A stretch of 29,879 bases of DNA. It comes from an uncultured Lachnospiraceae bacterium (GTDB lineage Bacteria; Bacillota; Clostridia; Lachnospirales; Lachnospiraceae). The notes under the pieces are model-generated. The model was not told where the DNA came from, did not search any database, and was given only the letters and a program-made list of their open reading frames with translations. Each line of letters starts with the position of its first letter. Position 1 is the stretch's first letter. Positions 1 to 6,097 of the stretch are shown here, piece by piece. The translations under genes and the position numbers were made by a program. The DNA is taken from NCBI GenBank assembly GCA_910586405.1, contig CAJUII010000003.1, positions 62,340 through 92,218 on the forward strand. Direction: 5' to 3'.

Positions 1-29
1 TTTTTATAAAAGCTTTTGAAAATTAGGTC

Positions 30-58
30 TTTACAAATTGAATTTTTAGGGATAATAT
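30..58 (+). promoter_or_regulatory. Possible promoter of the T-box operon
   Basis: TTTACA lies at 30-35. An AT-rich GATAATAT block at 51-58 can act as the -10, either GATAAT with a 15-nt spacer or TAATAT with a 17-nt spacer. The match is modest. It is favoured because it sits directly upstream of the T-box leader and because no other promoter-like pair is visible before the leader. Confidence 0.3.
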
Positions 59-64
59 AAGAAT

Positions 65-330
65 ATCAAAAATAAATGACACAAAAACGATGATGAGACG
101 AGTAAGGTATTGTAATGTATCAGAGAGGAGCGCCGTCTGTGCTGAAAGCGCTCTTGCAGGAGATATCTGAAAACTACCTCGGAGTGACTCCAATCCAGTC
201 CGGTGATTCCGTTATAATCAATGAGCGGTCTGTTTTATAGTGGTATTGTGTAGATTGAGACAGGCAAGCAGGGTGGAACCGCGTTGACACGTCCCATGCA
301 TTACAGGAATGTAGTGCATGGGATTTTCTT
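65..330 (+). promoter_or_regulatory. T-box riboswitch leader, threonine type
   Basis: This is a tRNA-sensing leader that lets transcription continue when uncharged tRNA accumulates. The hallmark T-box sequence GGGTGGAACCGCG is at 271-283 and a Rho-independent terminator follows immediately at 292-330. Stem I features are visible upstream: a GCGC stem around 129-152 with an internal GCTGAAAG, then TCTGAAAACTACCTC at 166-180. In the usual specifier context (GAA, one base, codon, purine) the specifier reads ACT at 173-175; the overlapping ACC at 176-178 is the alternative. Both are threonine codons, which agrees with thrS downstream. The two small genes between leader and thrS are unusual. The class is very likely; the exact specifier base is inferred by eye. 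Confidence 0.88.
292..330 (+). terminator. T-box attenuator terminator
   Basis: A 14-bp stem (TCCCATGCATTACA at 292-305 with TGTAGTGCATGGGA at 310-323, one G-U pair) has a GGAA loop and is followed by TTTTCTT. The T-box bases at 271-283 lie just upstream, as expected for the competing antiterminator. Confidence 0.9.
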
Positions 331-366
331 ATGTACACCATTTTATTCACGTCTAAGGAGGGGACC

Positions 367-1191
367 ATGTACGGAGAATACACAGTGGATATGCAGGGAA
401 GAAAGGTCTTTGAGGGCGAATATTTTCGGGATGAGGTATTGAACGAGCGTCGCGGCGACAAACCGCCGCAGGTATATCAGAATCACGCAAACTGCCGGGA
501 AGAGATTGAAAACATGGTCAGATTTATGGAGACCGCCTCTCAGATGCTTGGCTTGCAGAAATGTGAAACGGCGGAAAAAGACATTGAAACCGCAGAGAAA
601 AGGCTGGGCGTCAGGCTGCCCGATATGGTCAGGGCACTGTATCTGGCAGTGGATAAGGATTATGTATTGACAGGCAGCAAGCGCCGTCTGTTAAAGCCAG
701 AGGAATTGTTTATCAAGGACAATGTGCTGGCGGTGCTCTGCCATGGAAAGCGCAAGAAAGTATACCTTGGCATTGACCTTGCCAGGCCGCACAGTATGTT
801 GTGGGAGGAGAGTGTGCCGGGTTCGGGCTGGGAGTATGAGTACTGTATGGAATCCTTCTGTGAGATGATGCTTCAAAGCGCTGCGATGGAAGCGATTGGC
901 AAAATGCCTGTTAGCAGTGCCTATCAGATCAAAGGGTATCCCGCAAGAGAATTATATGCCACAGAACTGCTGGAGGAGTCTTTTCAACCGCTCTTTGTTC
1001 GGTTCGACGGGTATTATAACCGGTACTGTGCTGTCATGCTGAATCAGGATACAAAGACGATCGCATGGCTCAGAACAGGTGAATTTTATTCGGATATACA
1101 GATTGGGTCTTATGACAGCGAAGTGCTGGAGCAGTTCAAAAAAATCCGCGGAGAAGATGGATACGTGGAAAAACAAAAAAGCAAAAAATAA
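367..1191 (+). CDS. SUKH (SMI1/KNR4)-like protein
   Basis: The product is 274 residues and has no signal peptide or membrane segment. The middle part (roughly residues 55-165) resembles the SUKH/SMI1-KNR4 fold: a helix ending in AEKRLGVRLPDMVRALY, then LLKPEEL, then a short NVLAVL strand, then GWEYE and a final helix. This pattern is typical of the superfamily, whose bacterial members are often immunity proteins of polymorphic toxins, though many have other or unknown roles. Short extensions lie on both sides. The start at 367 is chosen over the ATG at 331 because AAGGAGGGG at 355-363 sits just before it and 331 abuts the terminator U-tract. It is the first gene after the threonine T-box and shares a transcript with thrS. 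No toxin gene is nearby. The SUKH call is by motif memory, not by a profile search. Confidence 0.62.
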   Translation: MYGEYTVDMQGRKVFEGEYFRDEVLNERRGDKPPQVYQNHANCREEIENMVRFMETASQMLGLQKCETAEKDIETAEKRLGVRLPDMVRALYLAVDKDYVLTGSKRRLLKPEELFIKDNVLAVLCHGKRKKVYLGIDLARPHSMLWEESVPGSGWEYEYCMESFCEMMLQSAAMEAIGKMPVSSAYQIKGYPARELYATELLEESFQPLFVRFDGYYNRYCAVMLNQDTKTIAWLRTGEFYSDIQIGSYDSEVLEQFKKIRGEDGYVEKQKSKK

Positions 1192-1216
1192 AGAAATAAA
1201 AAAGGAGTGAATCACT

Positions 1217-1417
1217 ATGGAAGAAATCAAAACAAATTACAAAGAGTATTTATTACCTGTGTTATGCCTTGTGGTGGGAATCCTGATTGGATTTTTGTTA
1301 TCACCGGTAAAAAGCGGCAGAATATGCGTGCTGAGCAACAATACAATCGGTTCGAAAAACGGCTGCGGAAATAAAGCAGATGATATGATGATTGGTGCGC
1401 AGAAAGACAGGCAATAA
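1217..1417 (+). CDS. Small single-pass membrane protein
   Basis: This 66-residue protein has one hydrophobic helix at about residues 12-29 (LLPVLCLVVGILIGFLL), a short charged N-terminus and a polar tail of some 35 residues with two Cys. AAAAAGGAGTG precedes the ATG by a normal distance. It starts 25 nt after the SUKH-like gene and ends 43 nt before thrS, so it belongs to the T-box operon. I do not recognise the family. A membrane anchor or small regulatory peptide is possible, but nothing in the sequence decides it. Confidence 0.6.
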   Translation: MEEIKTNYKEYLLPVLCLVVGILIGFLLSPVKSGRICVLSNNTIGSKNGCGNKADDMMIGAQKDRQ

Positions 1418-1460
1418 ACAACGAGACAGAATAATCGGATATCAAAAAGGAGAGATCAAC

Positions 1461-3422
1461 ATGAAGATTACATTAAAAGACGGCTCTGTAAAAGAGTACA
1501 GTGAAGCGAAATCAATTATCGACATTGCAAAGGATATCAGCGAGGGACTTGCACGCGTGGCGTGTGCGGGTGAAATCAATGGTGAGCTGGTGGATTTGAG
1601 GACTGAGATTGAGGGCGACTGCGAGCTGAATATCATCACCGCGACAGACCCCAAAGCACTCTATGTCATCAGGCACACGGCTTCTCATGTGCTTGCGGAG
1701 GCAGTAAAGCGCCTGTTTCCAAATGCAAAAGTGACCATCGGACCAGCCATTGACGATGGGTTTTACTATGATTTTGATTCCGAGCCATTCTCCAGAGAAG
1801 ACTTGGACAAAATCGAGGCGGAGATGAAAAAAATCATCAAGGAAGGTCATGAGATTACACGGTTTACACTCCCGAGGGCAGAGGCGATTCAATATATGGA
1901 GGAAAAAGGAGAACCCTTCAAGGTAGAGCTCATACAGGACTTGCCGGAGGATGCCGAGATCAGCTTCTATGATCAGGGCGGTTTCGTTGATTTGTGCGCG
2001 GGACCACATCTGATGAATACAAAGGGCGTGAAAGCATTCAAGCTCACATCGTCCTCGATGGCGTATTGGAGAGGCGATTCAAACAAGGCACGTTTGCAGC
2101 GCATTTATGGAACAGCTTACAATAAAAAAGAAGAGCTTGCAGCGCACTTGGAGCGGATGGAGGACGCAAAGCGCCGCGACCATAACCGCCTTGGGCGCGA
2201 GATGGAATTATTTACCACGGTGGATGTCATCGGGCAGGGACTTCCATTGTTCACACCGAAGGGAACCAAGATGATCATGAAGCTTCAGCGGTGGATTGAG
2301 GATTTGGAGGACAACGAGTGGGGCTATATGCGGACAAGGACACCGCTGATGGCAAAATCTGATTTGTATAAGATTTCAGGACACTGGGATCACTACAAAG
2401 AAGGCATGTTTGTGTTTGGAGATGAGGAGAAGGACAAGGAAGTGTATGCGCTTCGCCCGATGACTTGCCCGTTCCAGTACTATGTATATAAAAATACCCA
2501 GAAGTCCTACCGTGACCTTCCATGCAGATACAGTGAGACTTCTACGCTGTTTCGAAATGAGGATTCAGGAGAGATGCACGGGTTGACCAGAGTGCGCCAG
2601 TTTACGATTACCGAGGGACATCTGATCGTCAGACCGGATCAGATGGTGGAGGAGTTCAAGGGATGTCTTGCACTCGCAAAATATTGTTTGGAAACGCTGG
2701 GGGTCAACGGGGACGTGACATATCATCTGTCAAAGTGGGACCCGGAAAACAAAGAGAAGTATATCGGCGAGCCGGAAGTATGGAATGAGACAGAGCAGCA
2801 TATCAGGGATATTCTGACAGCGCTTGACATTCCGTTTGTGGAGGATGTCGGGGAAGCGGCATTCTATGGGCCGAAGGTGGACATCAACGCGAAGAATGTG
2901 TATGGCAAGGAAGATACTATGATTACGGTTCAGTGGGATGCACTGCTTGCAGAACAGTTTGATATGTATTATATTGACCAGAACGGCGACAAGGTGCGCC
3001 CATATATCATTCACAGAACGTCTATGGGCTGTTATGAGCGCACGCTTGCATGGCTGATTGAGAAATACGCAGGGAAGTTTCCGACATGGATGTGTGCGGA
3101 GCAGGTGCGTGTCCTACCGATTTCAGACAAGTATGAGGCGTATGCACAGGAGGTATGCAGGGCGCTGAAAAAGTCAGGTGTTGACGCGACCGTTGACAGC
3201 CGTTCGGAGAAAATCGGCTTTAAGATTCGCGAGGCAAGACTGGATAAACTCCCATATATGCTTGTGGTCGGGCAGCAGGAGGAGGCAGATCACACGGTGT
3301 CTGTCAGAAGCCGCTTTGCGGGCGACGAGGGTGTAAAGTCTCTTGATAACTTTATCGCAGAGATCACAGAGGAAATCAGAAACAAGACAATCCGCGAGGA
3401 GATGCCGTCAGAAGAAAAATAA
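1461..3422 (+). CDS. thrS: Threonyl-tRNA synthetase
   Basis: ThrS charges tRNA-Thr with threonine in the cytoplasm. The protein is 653 residues, close to the usual 640. An N-terminal TGS domain (about 1-60) is followed by the editing domain with HTASH near residue 72, the class II catalytic core and the anticodon-binding domain (about 550-640). In the core, RPMTCPFQYYVY carries the zinc-ligand Cys and the motif 2 region reads FRNEDSGEMHGLTRVRQF. MTCPFQ in place of the classical MNCPGH marks a variant also known to me from other Clostridia. The start at 1461 follows AAAAAGGAGAG; an upstream in-frame ATG at 1392 would overlap the preceding gene. Expression is expected to be under the T-box at 65-330, since no promoter is evident between. 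Confidence 0.97.
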   Translation: MKITLKDGSVKEYSEAKSIIDIAKDISEGLARVACAGEINGELVDLRTEIEGDCELNIITATDPKALYVIRHTASHVLAEAVKRLFPNAKVTIGPAIDDGFYYDFDSEPFSREDLDKIEAEMKKIIKEGHEITRFTLPRAEAIQYMEEKGEPFKVELIQDLPEDAEISFYDQGGFVDLCAGPHLMNTKGVKAFKLTSSSMAYWRGDSNKARLQRIYGTAYNKKEELAAHLERMEDAKRRDHNRLGREMELFTTVDVIGQGLPLFTPKGTKMIMKLQRWIEDLEDNEWGYMRTRTPLMAKSDLYKISGHWDHYKEGMFVFGDEEKDKEVYALRPMTCPFQYYVYKNTQKSYRDLPCRYSETSTLFRNEDSGEMHGLTRVRQFTITEGHLIVRPDQMVEEFKGCLALAKYCLETLGVNGDVTYHLSKWDPENKEKYIGEPEVWNETEQHIRDILTALDIPFVEDVGEAAFYGPKVDINAKNVYGKEDTMITVQWDALLAEQFDMYYIDQNGDKVRPYIIHRTSMGCYERTLAWLIEKYAGKFPTWMCAEQVRVLPISDKYEAYAQEVCRALKKSGVDATVDSRSEKIGFKIREARLDKLPYMLVVGQQEEADHTVSVRSRFAGDEGVKSLDNFIAEITEEIRNKTIREEMPSEEK

Positions 3423-3489
3423 CGGGTTGACAAAAAATCAAAAAAATCAAGAATAACACACGTTTAAGTCAGGCATACTAACCGTAAGG

Positions 3490-3589
3490 AACTGCGCAGT
3501 TTGTTCTATTATGCAGATAGTTTTACTGTGCAGTTTCGAAGTTCATTGTGTGAGAACTGTACTTCTGGCGGCAGTTGCCGCAAGTACAG
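3490..3589 (+). other. Intergenic inverted repeats after thrS
   Basis: The 197-nt gap between thrS and the DUF1540 gene holds a perfect 12-bp palindrome (AACTGCGCAGTT, 3490-3501), a second copy of ACTGTGCAGTTT at 3525-3536, and a long hairpin (CTGTACTT at 3557-3564 with AAGTACAG at 3582-3589, inner GCGGCA/TGCCGC). No U-tract follows the hairpin, so it is not a classical terminator. A TTGACA at 3427-3432 has only a weak -10 downstream. The region may end the thrS transcript or regulate the next gene. Confidence 0.4.
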
Positions 3590-3619
3590 AATAAAGACTT
3601 TGACAAATAGGAGGTAATT

Positions 3620-3934
3620 ATGTCTGAATTAACCTGTGGCGTATGTAATTGTACCTATAATAAGGACCACTGCTGCTGTAAAGGCGATATCATGGTGGGC
3701 GGCAAGCATTCCTGTGACTGTGAAGATACATGCTGTGAGAGCTTTCATAAAAGAAGCGGAGACAGTTTTACAAGCGCTGTTTCTCATCCAAGCCAGCAGA
3801 TCAGCATCGACTGTGAGGCAGTCAAATGTATCTACAACACGGATTACCGGTGCAGTGCAGAGCATGTAGATATCAAGGGAAATCATGCAGGCACGAGCGG
3901 CGAGACACTCTGCGCGACATTTCGCGAGAAATAA
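3620..3934 (+). CDS. DUF1540 Cys-rich protein, two repeats
   Basis: This 104-residue protein carries two copies of the DUF1540 pattern: about residues 6-43 (CGVCNCTYNKDHCCCKGDI, later CCESF) and about 62-101 (CEAVKCIYNTDYRCSAEHV, later CATF). DUF1540 proteins are small, Cys-rich and probably metal-binding; their role is not established. The first repeat is richer in Cys than the second. AGGAGGTAATT precedes the ATG at 3620. It appears to be a single-gene unit: thrS lies upstream behind hairpins and a minus-strand module lies downstream. Confidence 0.85.
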   Translation: MSELTCGVCNCTYNKDHCCCKGDIMVGGKHSCDCEDTCCESFHKRSGDSFTSAVSHPSQQISIDCEAVKCIYNTDYRCSAEHVDIKGNHAGTSGETLCATFREK

Positions 3935-3948
3935 AAAAGAATCACTGT

Positions 3949-3977
3949 AAAAGAGCCGCTTGCAAAACAGGCGGCTC
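3949..3977 (-). terminator. Terminator, active mainly on minus strand
   Basis: GAGCCGC (3953-3959) pairs with GCGGCTC (3971-3977). On the minus strand the stem is followed by TTTT (3952-3949), giving a plausible terminator for the toxin mRNA that reads leftward from 4250. On the plus strand no U-tract follows, so its use for the DUF1540 gene is doubtful. Confidence 0.5.
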
Positions 3978-3988
3978 CGGTGTATAAT
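3960..3988 (+). promoter_or_regulatory. Promoter of putative antisense RNA
   Basis: TTGCAA (3960-3965) and a consensus TATAAT (3983-3988) are 17 nt apart. Transcription would start near 3995. No coding start with a ribosome site follows before the terminator at 4054-4095, so the product would be a short RNA. Confidence 0.55.
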
Positions 3989-3994
3989 CTAATC

Positions 3995-4095
3995 AGAAAG
4001 GTTTATCGGACGTGAAATTCCGATATGCCCTCAGTAAAATACTATATGAAAGGAATAGCATTCACTTTGGCTGGTGGGATGCTATTTCTTTTTAT
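3995..4095 (+). ncRNA. Putative antisense RNA of a type I TA module
   Basis: This is inferred from a promoter (3960-3988), an internal hairpin (TATCGGA at 4004-4010 with TCCGATA at 4019-4025) and a strong terminator at 4054-4095. The RNA would be about 100 nt. The minus-strand hydrophobic peptide gene (4122-4250) has its own terminator at 3977-3949, so this RNA would be wholly complementary to the 3' untranslated part of that mRNA. That is the arrangement known from convergent pairs such as txpA/ratA, where the antisense RNA represses the toxin. Confidence 0.45.
4054..4095 (+). terminator. Terminator of putative antisense RNA
   Basis: AATAGCAT (4054-4061) and ATGCTATT (4079-4086) form an 8-bp stem followed by TCTTTTTAT. 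On the opposite strand the stem is followed by only CCTTT. Confidence 0.75.
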
Positions 4096-4101
4096 GCACA
4101 C

Positions 4102-4144
4102 GGGCGTCCAAAGGAACAATGTCAGCAGAAGCTGACGGACGCCC
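4102..4144 (-). other. Stable hairpin at the 3' end of the toxin ORF
   Basis: GGGCGTCC (4102-4109) pairs with GGACGCCC (4137-4144), and GTCAGC (4121-4126) pairs with GCTGAC (4131-4136) inside it, with an 11-nt bulge on one side. The stop codon of the minus-strand peptide lies in the inner stem. There is no U-tract. Such a structure could stabilise the toxin mRNA or limit its translation. Confidence 0.5.
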
Positions 4145-4250
4145 GGCGCGGGAGTAGGGAGAAGGTCATTCCCCTACTCGATTGATTGTCGATGTAAGAC
4201 AGAGCCGTAAAAACAACAAGCAATAATGTCAAAACTTCCATTATGCTCAT
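4122..4250 (-). CDS. Holin-like/TxpA-type toxin peptide candidate
   Basis: This 42-residue peptide is encoded on the minus strand. It begins MSIMEVLTLLLVVFTALSYI, then Asp-Asn-Gln, then a basic tail. A short N-terminus, one hydrophobic helix (about residues 5-20) and a YID-type junction to a polar tail match the small holin-like toxin peptides (Hol_Tox/TxpA type) of Firmicutes. The ATG at 4250 is preceded by AGAGGGTGGTGCCC, a good ribosome site. A promoter is visible at 4353-4325 (minus strand). A convergent short RNA downstream could be the antitoxin. The assignment rests on layout and sequence pattern; toxicity is inference. Confidence 0.58.
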   Translation of the reverse strand: MSIMEVLTLLLVVFTALSYIDNQSSRGMTFSLLPRRASVSFC

Positions 4251-4324
4251 GGGCACCACCCTCTTTCGTAAGACTAGAGGGCATCCAAATCGCATCCAAA
4301 CTTCCTTTTCAATTATACAGTCCT

Positions 4325-4353
4325 ATTATAGCATGGATAAATTCATTCCTCAA
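4325..4353 (-). promoter_or_regulatory. Promoter of the toxin-like peptide gene
   Basis: Read on the minus strand, TTGAGG (4353-4348) and TATAAT (4330-4325) are 17 nt apart. A second TATAAT lies at 4317-4312 with a poorer -35. The leader contains a direct repeat of GCATCCAAA (plus-strand 4281-4289 and 4292-4300). Confidence 0.5.
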
Positions 4354-4396
4354 TCAAAATAGCGTATATTATATATTACAATTTCCAAAAAAGTAA

Positions 4397-4425
4397 TTGA
4401 CAGAGAGCAGATACTATGGTAAAGT
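4397..4425 (+). promoter_or_regulatory. Promoter of infC-rpmI-rplT
   Basis: TTGACA (4397-4402) and TAAAGT (4420-4425) are 17 nt apart. Transcription would begin near 4432, right at the start of the structured infC leader. Confidence 0.6.
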
Positions 4426-4431
4426 ATTCAT

Positions 4432-4600
4432 GTTTGAGGCGGCTCAGACAATACAGGAAAGCAGAGTATCCACTCTCACCCTATGGCAATCGGGCTTATA
4501 GGCGTTTATGATTTTGATTTTATTCTATTATGTTTTTTACGCGCATATATTGGATAAAAATAGAAAACAAAGTGGATAATCCTGCGATTATCCACTTTTT
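4432..4600 (+). promoter_or_regulatory. infC leader, probable L20 autoregulatory element
   Basis: The leader holds GCAGAGTATCCACTCTC (a GAGT/ACTC hairpin, 4463-4477) and then CCTAT and ATAGG arms around GGCAATCGGGCTT (about 4480-4503). It ends in a strong terminator at 4569-4600, 57 nt before the infC start. In Firmicutes, ribosomal protein L20 binds the infC leader and promotes premature termination. Position, structure and attenuator fit that system; assignment to the Rfam L20 leader family is from memory and was not searched. Confidence 0.68.
4569..4600 (+). terminator. Attenuator in the infC leader
   Basis: AAAGTGGATAATC (4569-4581) and GATTATCCACTTT (4586-4598) form a perfect 13-bp stem with a CTGC loop, running into TTTTT. 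It lies inside the infC leader, so it controls read-through into the operon. Confidence 0.92.
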
Positions 4601-4657
4601 ACTATTTTATACTATTTATTATATTTTCTTATGATTATTTTATGGAGGTGTAAGGTT

Positions 4658-5164
4658 ATTAGCGATTTAATGATTAACGAACAAATTAGAGACAGAGAGG
4701 TGCGCGTGATCGGAGAGGATGGAGAGCAGCTTGGCATCATGTCCTCCAGAGAAGCGATGAGGTTGGCGGAGGAGGCAGGCGTCGATCTTGTAAAAATAGC
4801 ACCCACGGCAAAGCCGCCTGTGTGTAAGCTTGTTGATTATGGAAAGTTCAAGTATGAACAGACAAGGAAAGAGAAGGAAGCAAAGAAAAAGCAGAAAGTA
4901 ATTGACGTGAAAGAGATTCGTTTATCTCCAAATATCGACACTAATGACTTGAACACAAAGGTAAATGCTGCCCGCAAATTTCTCACCAAAGGCGACAAAG
5001 TAAAAGTGACGCTGCGGTTTCGGGGGCGCGAGATGGCACACATGCAGAACAGCAAACATATTCTCATTGATTTCGGCGAGAGTCTGAGTGATATCGCAGT
5101 GGTGGAGAAAGAGCCAAAGGTGGAAGGCAGAAGTATGACAATGTTTTTAGCTGAAAAACGATAA
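4658..5164 (+). CDS. infC: Translation initiation factor IF-3 (ATT start)
   Basis: IF-3 binds the 30S subunit and checks the initiation codon and initiator tRNA. The product is 168 residues with the N-terminal domain (INEQIRDREVRVIGEDGEQ) and the C-terminal domain (about 85-168). The start is assigned to ATT at 4658, which lies 9 nt after GGAGG (4644-4648). The ATG at 4670 is too far from that site, and the ATG at 4631 precedes the ribosome site. An AUU start is the known autoregulatory device of infC, since IF-3 itself discriminates against it. Genes rpmI and rplT follow at 73 and 43 nt. The L20-type leader at 4432-4600 governs the operon. Confidence 0.95.
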   Translation: MSDLMINEQIRDREVRVIGEDGEQLGIMSSREAMRLAEEAGVDLVKIAPTAKPPVCKLVDYGKFKYEQTRKEKEAKKKQKVIDVKEIRLSPNIDTNDLNTKVNAARKFLTKGDKVKVTLRFRGREMAHMQNSKHILIDFGESLSDIAVVEKEPKVEGRSMTMFLAEKR

Positions 5165-5237
5165 GCAGTTATCAGGGATAGCAGGCTTAGGTCAGTTAAA
5201 AGATAGAATCAATATTGAAGTATAGGAGGAAACAGTT

Positions 5238-5435
5238 ATGCCAAAAATGAAAACCAGCAGATCGGCTGCAAAGCGCTTTAAAGTAACAGGAACGGGTAAG
5301 TTAAAGAGAGCGAAAGCTTATAAGAGCCATATCTTGACAAAAAAGACCGCAAAGAGAAAGAGAAATCTTAGAAAGGCTGCGATCACAGATGCAACCAATG
5401 TTAAGAACATGAAGAAGATCTTACCGTATTTGTAA
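5238..5435 (+). CDS. rpmI: 50S ribosomal protein L35
   Basis: This 65-residue, very basic protein begins MPKMKTSRSAAKRFKVTGTG, the conserved L35 N-terminus, and ends ILPYL. Length and composition match the family exactly. AGGAGGAAACAGTT precedes the ATG. It is the middle gene of the infC operon and is expected to be repressed together with its neighbours through the leader. Confidence 0.97.
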   Translation: MPKMKTSRSAAKRFKVTGTGKLKRAKAYKSHILTKKTAKRKRNLRKAAITDATNVKNMKKILPYL

Positions 5436-5478
5436 GAAACGGTACAGTGATTGAATATTTGTTAGGAGGATATAGAAA

Positions 5479-5832
5479 ATGGCAAGAATTAAAGGCGGTT
5501 TAAACGCAAAGAAGAAACATAACAGAGTATTGAAGCTTGCAAAAGGATACAGAGGCGCAAGATCAAAGCAGTACAGAGTTGCAAAACAGTCCGTTATGAG
5601 AGCGCTGGCTTCATCTTATGCCGGCAGAAAAGAGAGAAAGCGCCAGTTCAGAAGACTCTGGATCGCACGAATCAACGCAGCGGCAAGAATGAACGGTTTG
5701 TCTTACAGCAAGATGATGCACGGATTAAAGGTTGCAGGCATTGACATCAACAGAAAGATGCTCGCAGAGATGGCAGTCAATGATGCCGAGGGCTTCAAGA
5801 CACTTGCAGAGCTTGCAAAGAAGAGCGCATAA
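5479..5832 (+). CDS. rplT: 50S ribosomal protein L20
   Basis: L20 is an early 23S rRNA-binding protein needed for 50S assembly and is the likely repressor of this operon. The 117-residue product starts MARIKGGLNAKKKHNRVLKL, with the long basic N-terminal extension and a globular C-terminal part that carries the RNA-binding face. AGGAGGATATAGAA precedes the ATG, and a terminator follows at 5862-5911. Confidence 0.97.
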   Translation: MARIKGGLNAKKKHNRVLKLAKGYRGARSKQYRVAKQSVMRALASSYAGRKERKRQFRRLWIARINAAARMNGLSYSKMMHGLKVAGIDINRKMLAEMAVNDAEGFKTLAELAKKSA

Positions 5833-5861
5833 TCGAGAATAGCGTATGATTACAAAGGGGT

Positions 5862-5911
5862 TATCATCATGAAAAGTTTCGAGGAACAATTTCATGAGAT
5901 AGCTCTTTTTT
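5862..5911 (+). terminator. Terminator of the infC-rpmI-rplT operon
   Basis: TATC plus TCATGAAA (5862-5874, with one bulged A) pairs with TTTCATGA plus GATA (5890-5901), followed by GCTCTTTTTTG. It lies 30 nt after the rplT stop. Confidence 0.75.
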
Positions 5912-6097
5912 GTAACCATTTGGAATATTTTGGCAGCGTTTAGGCAAGACTACAGACAACAGGGTATAAAAAGTTTGTTAAGAAAACATCAAATAAGTTT
6001 ACCATCTGTCAATTGTCTGGTATAGTAAATGAAAGCGAAAGCCTTTGGAAATTGGCTTTGGCAGGAAAATAATGACTATAAAAACGAGGTAATCAGT

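Noticed and set aside
331..366. Upstream ATG at 331 as start of the SUKH-like gene
   Set aside because: It begins directly after the terminator T-run with no ribosome site, while AAGGAGGGG precedes the ATG at 367.
4631..4657. ATG at 4631 as the start of infC
   Set aside because: The ribosome site GGAGG lies downstream of it, and the added residues are not part of IF-3.
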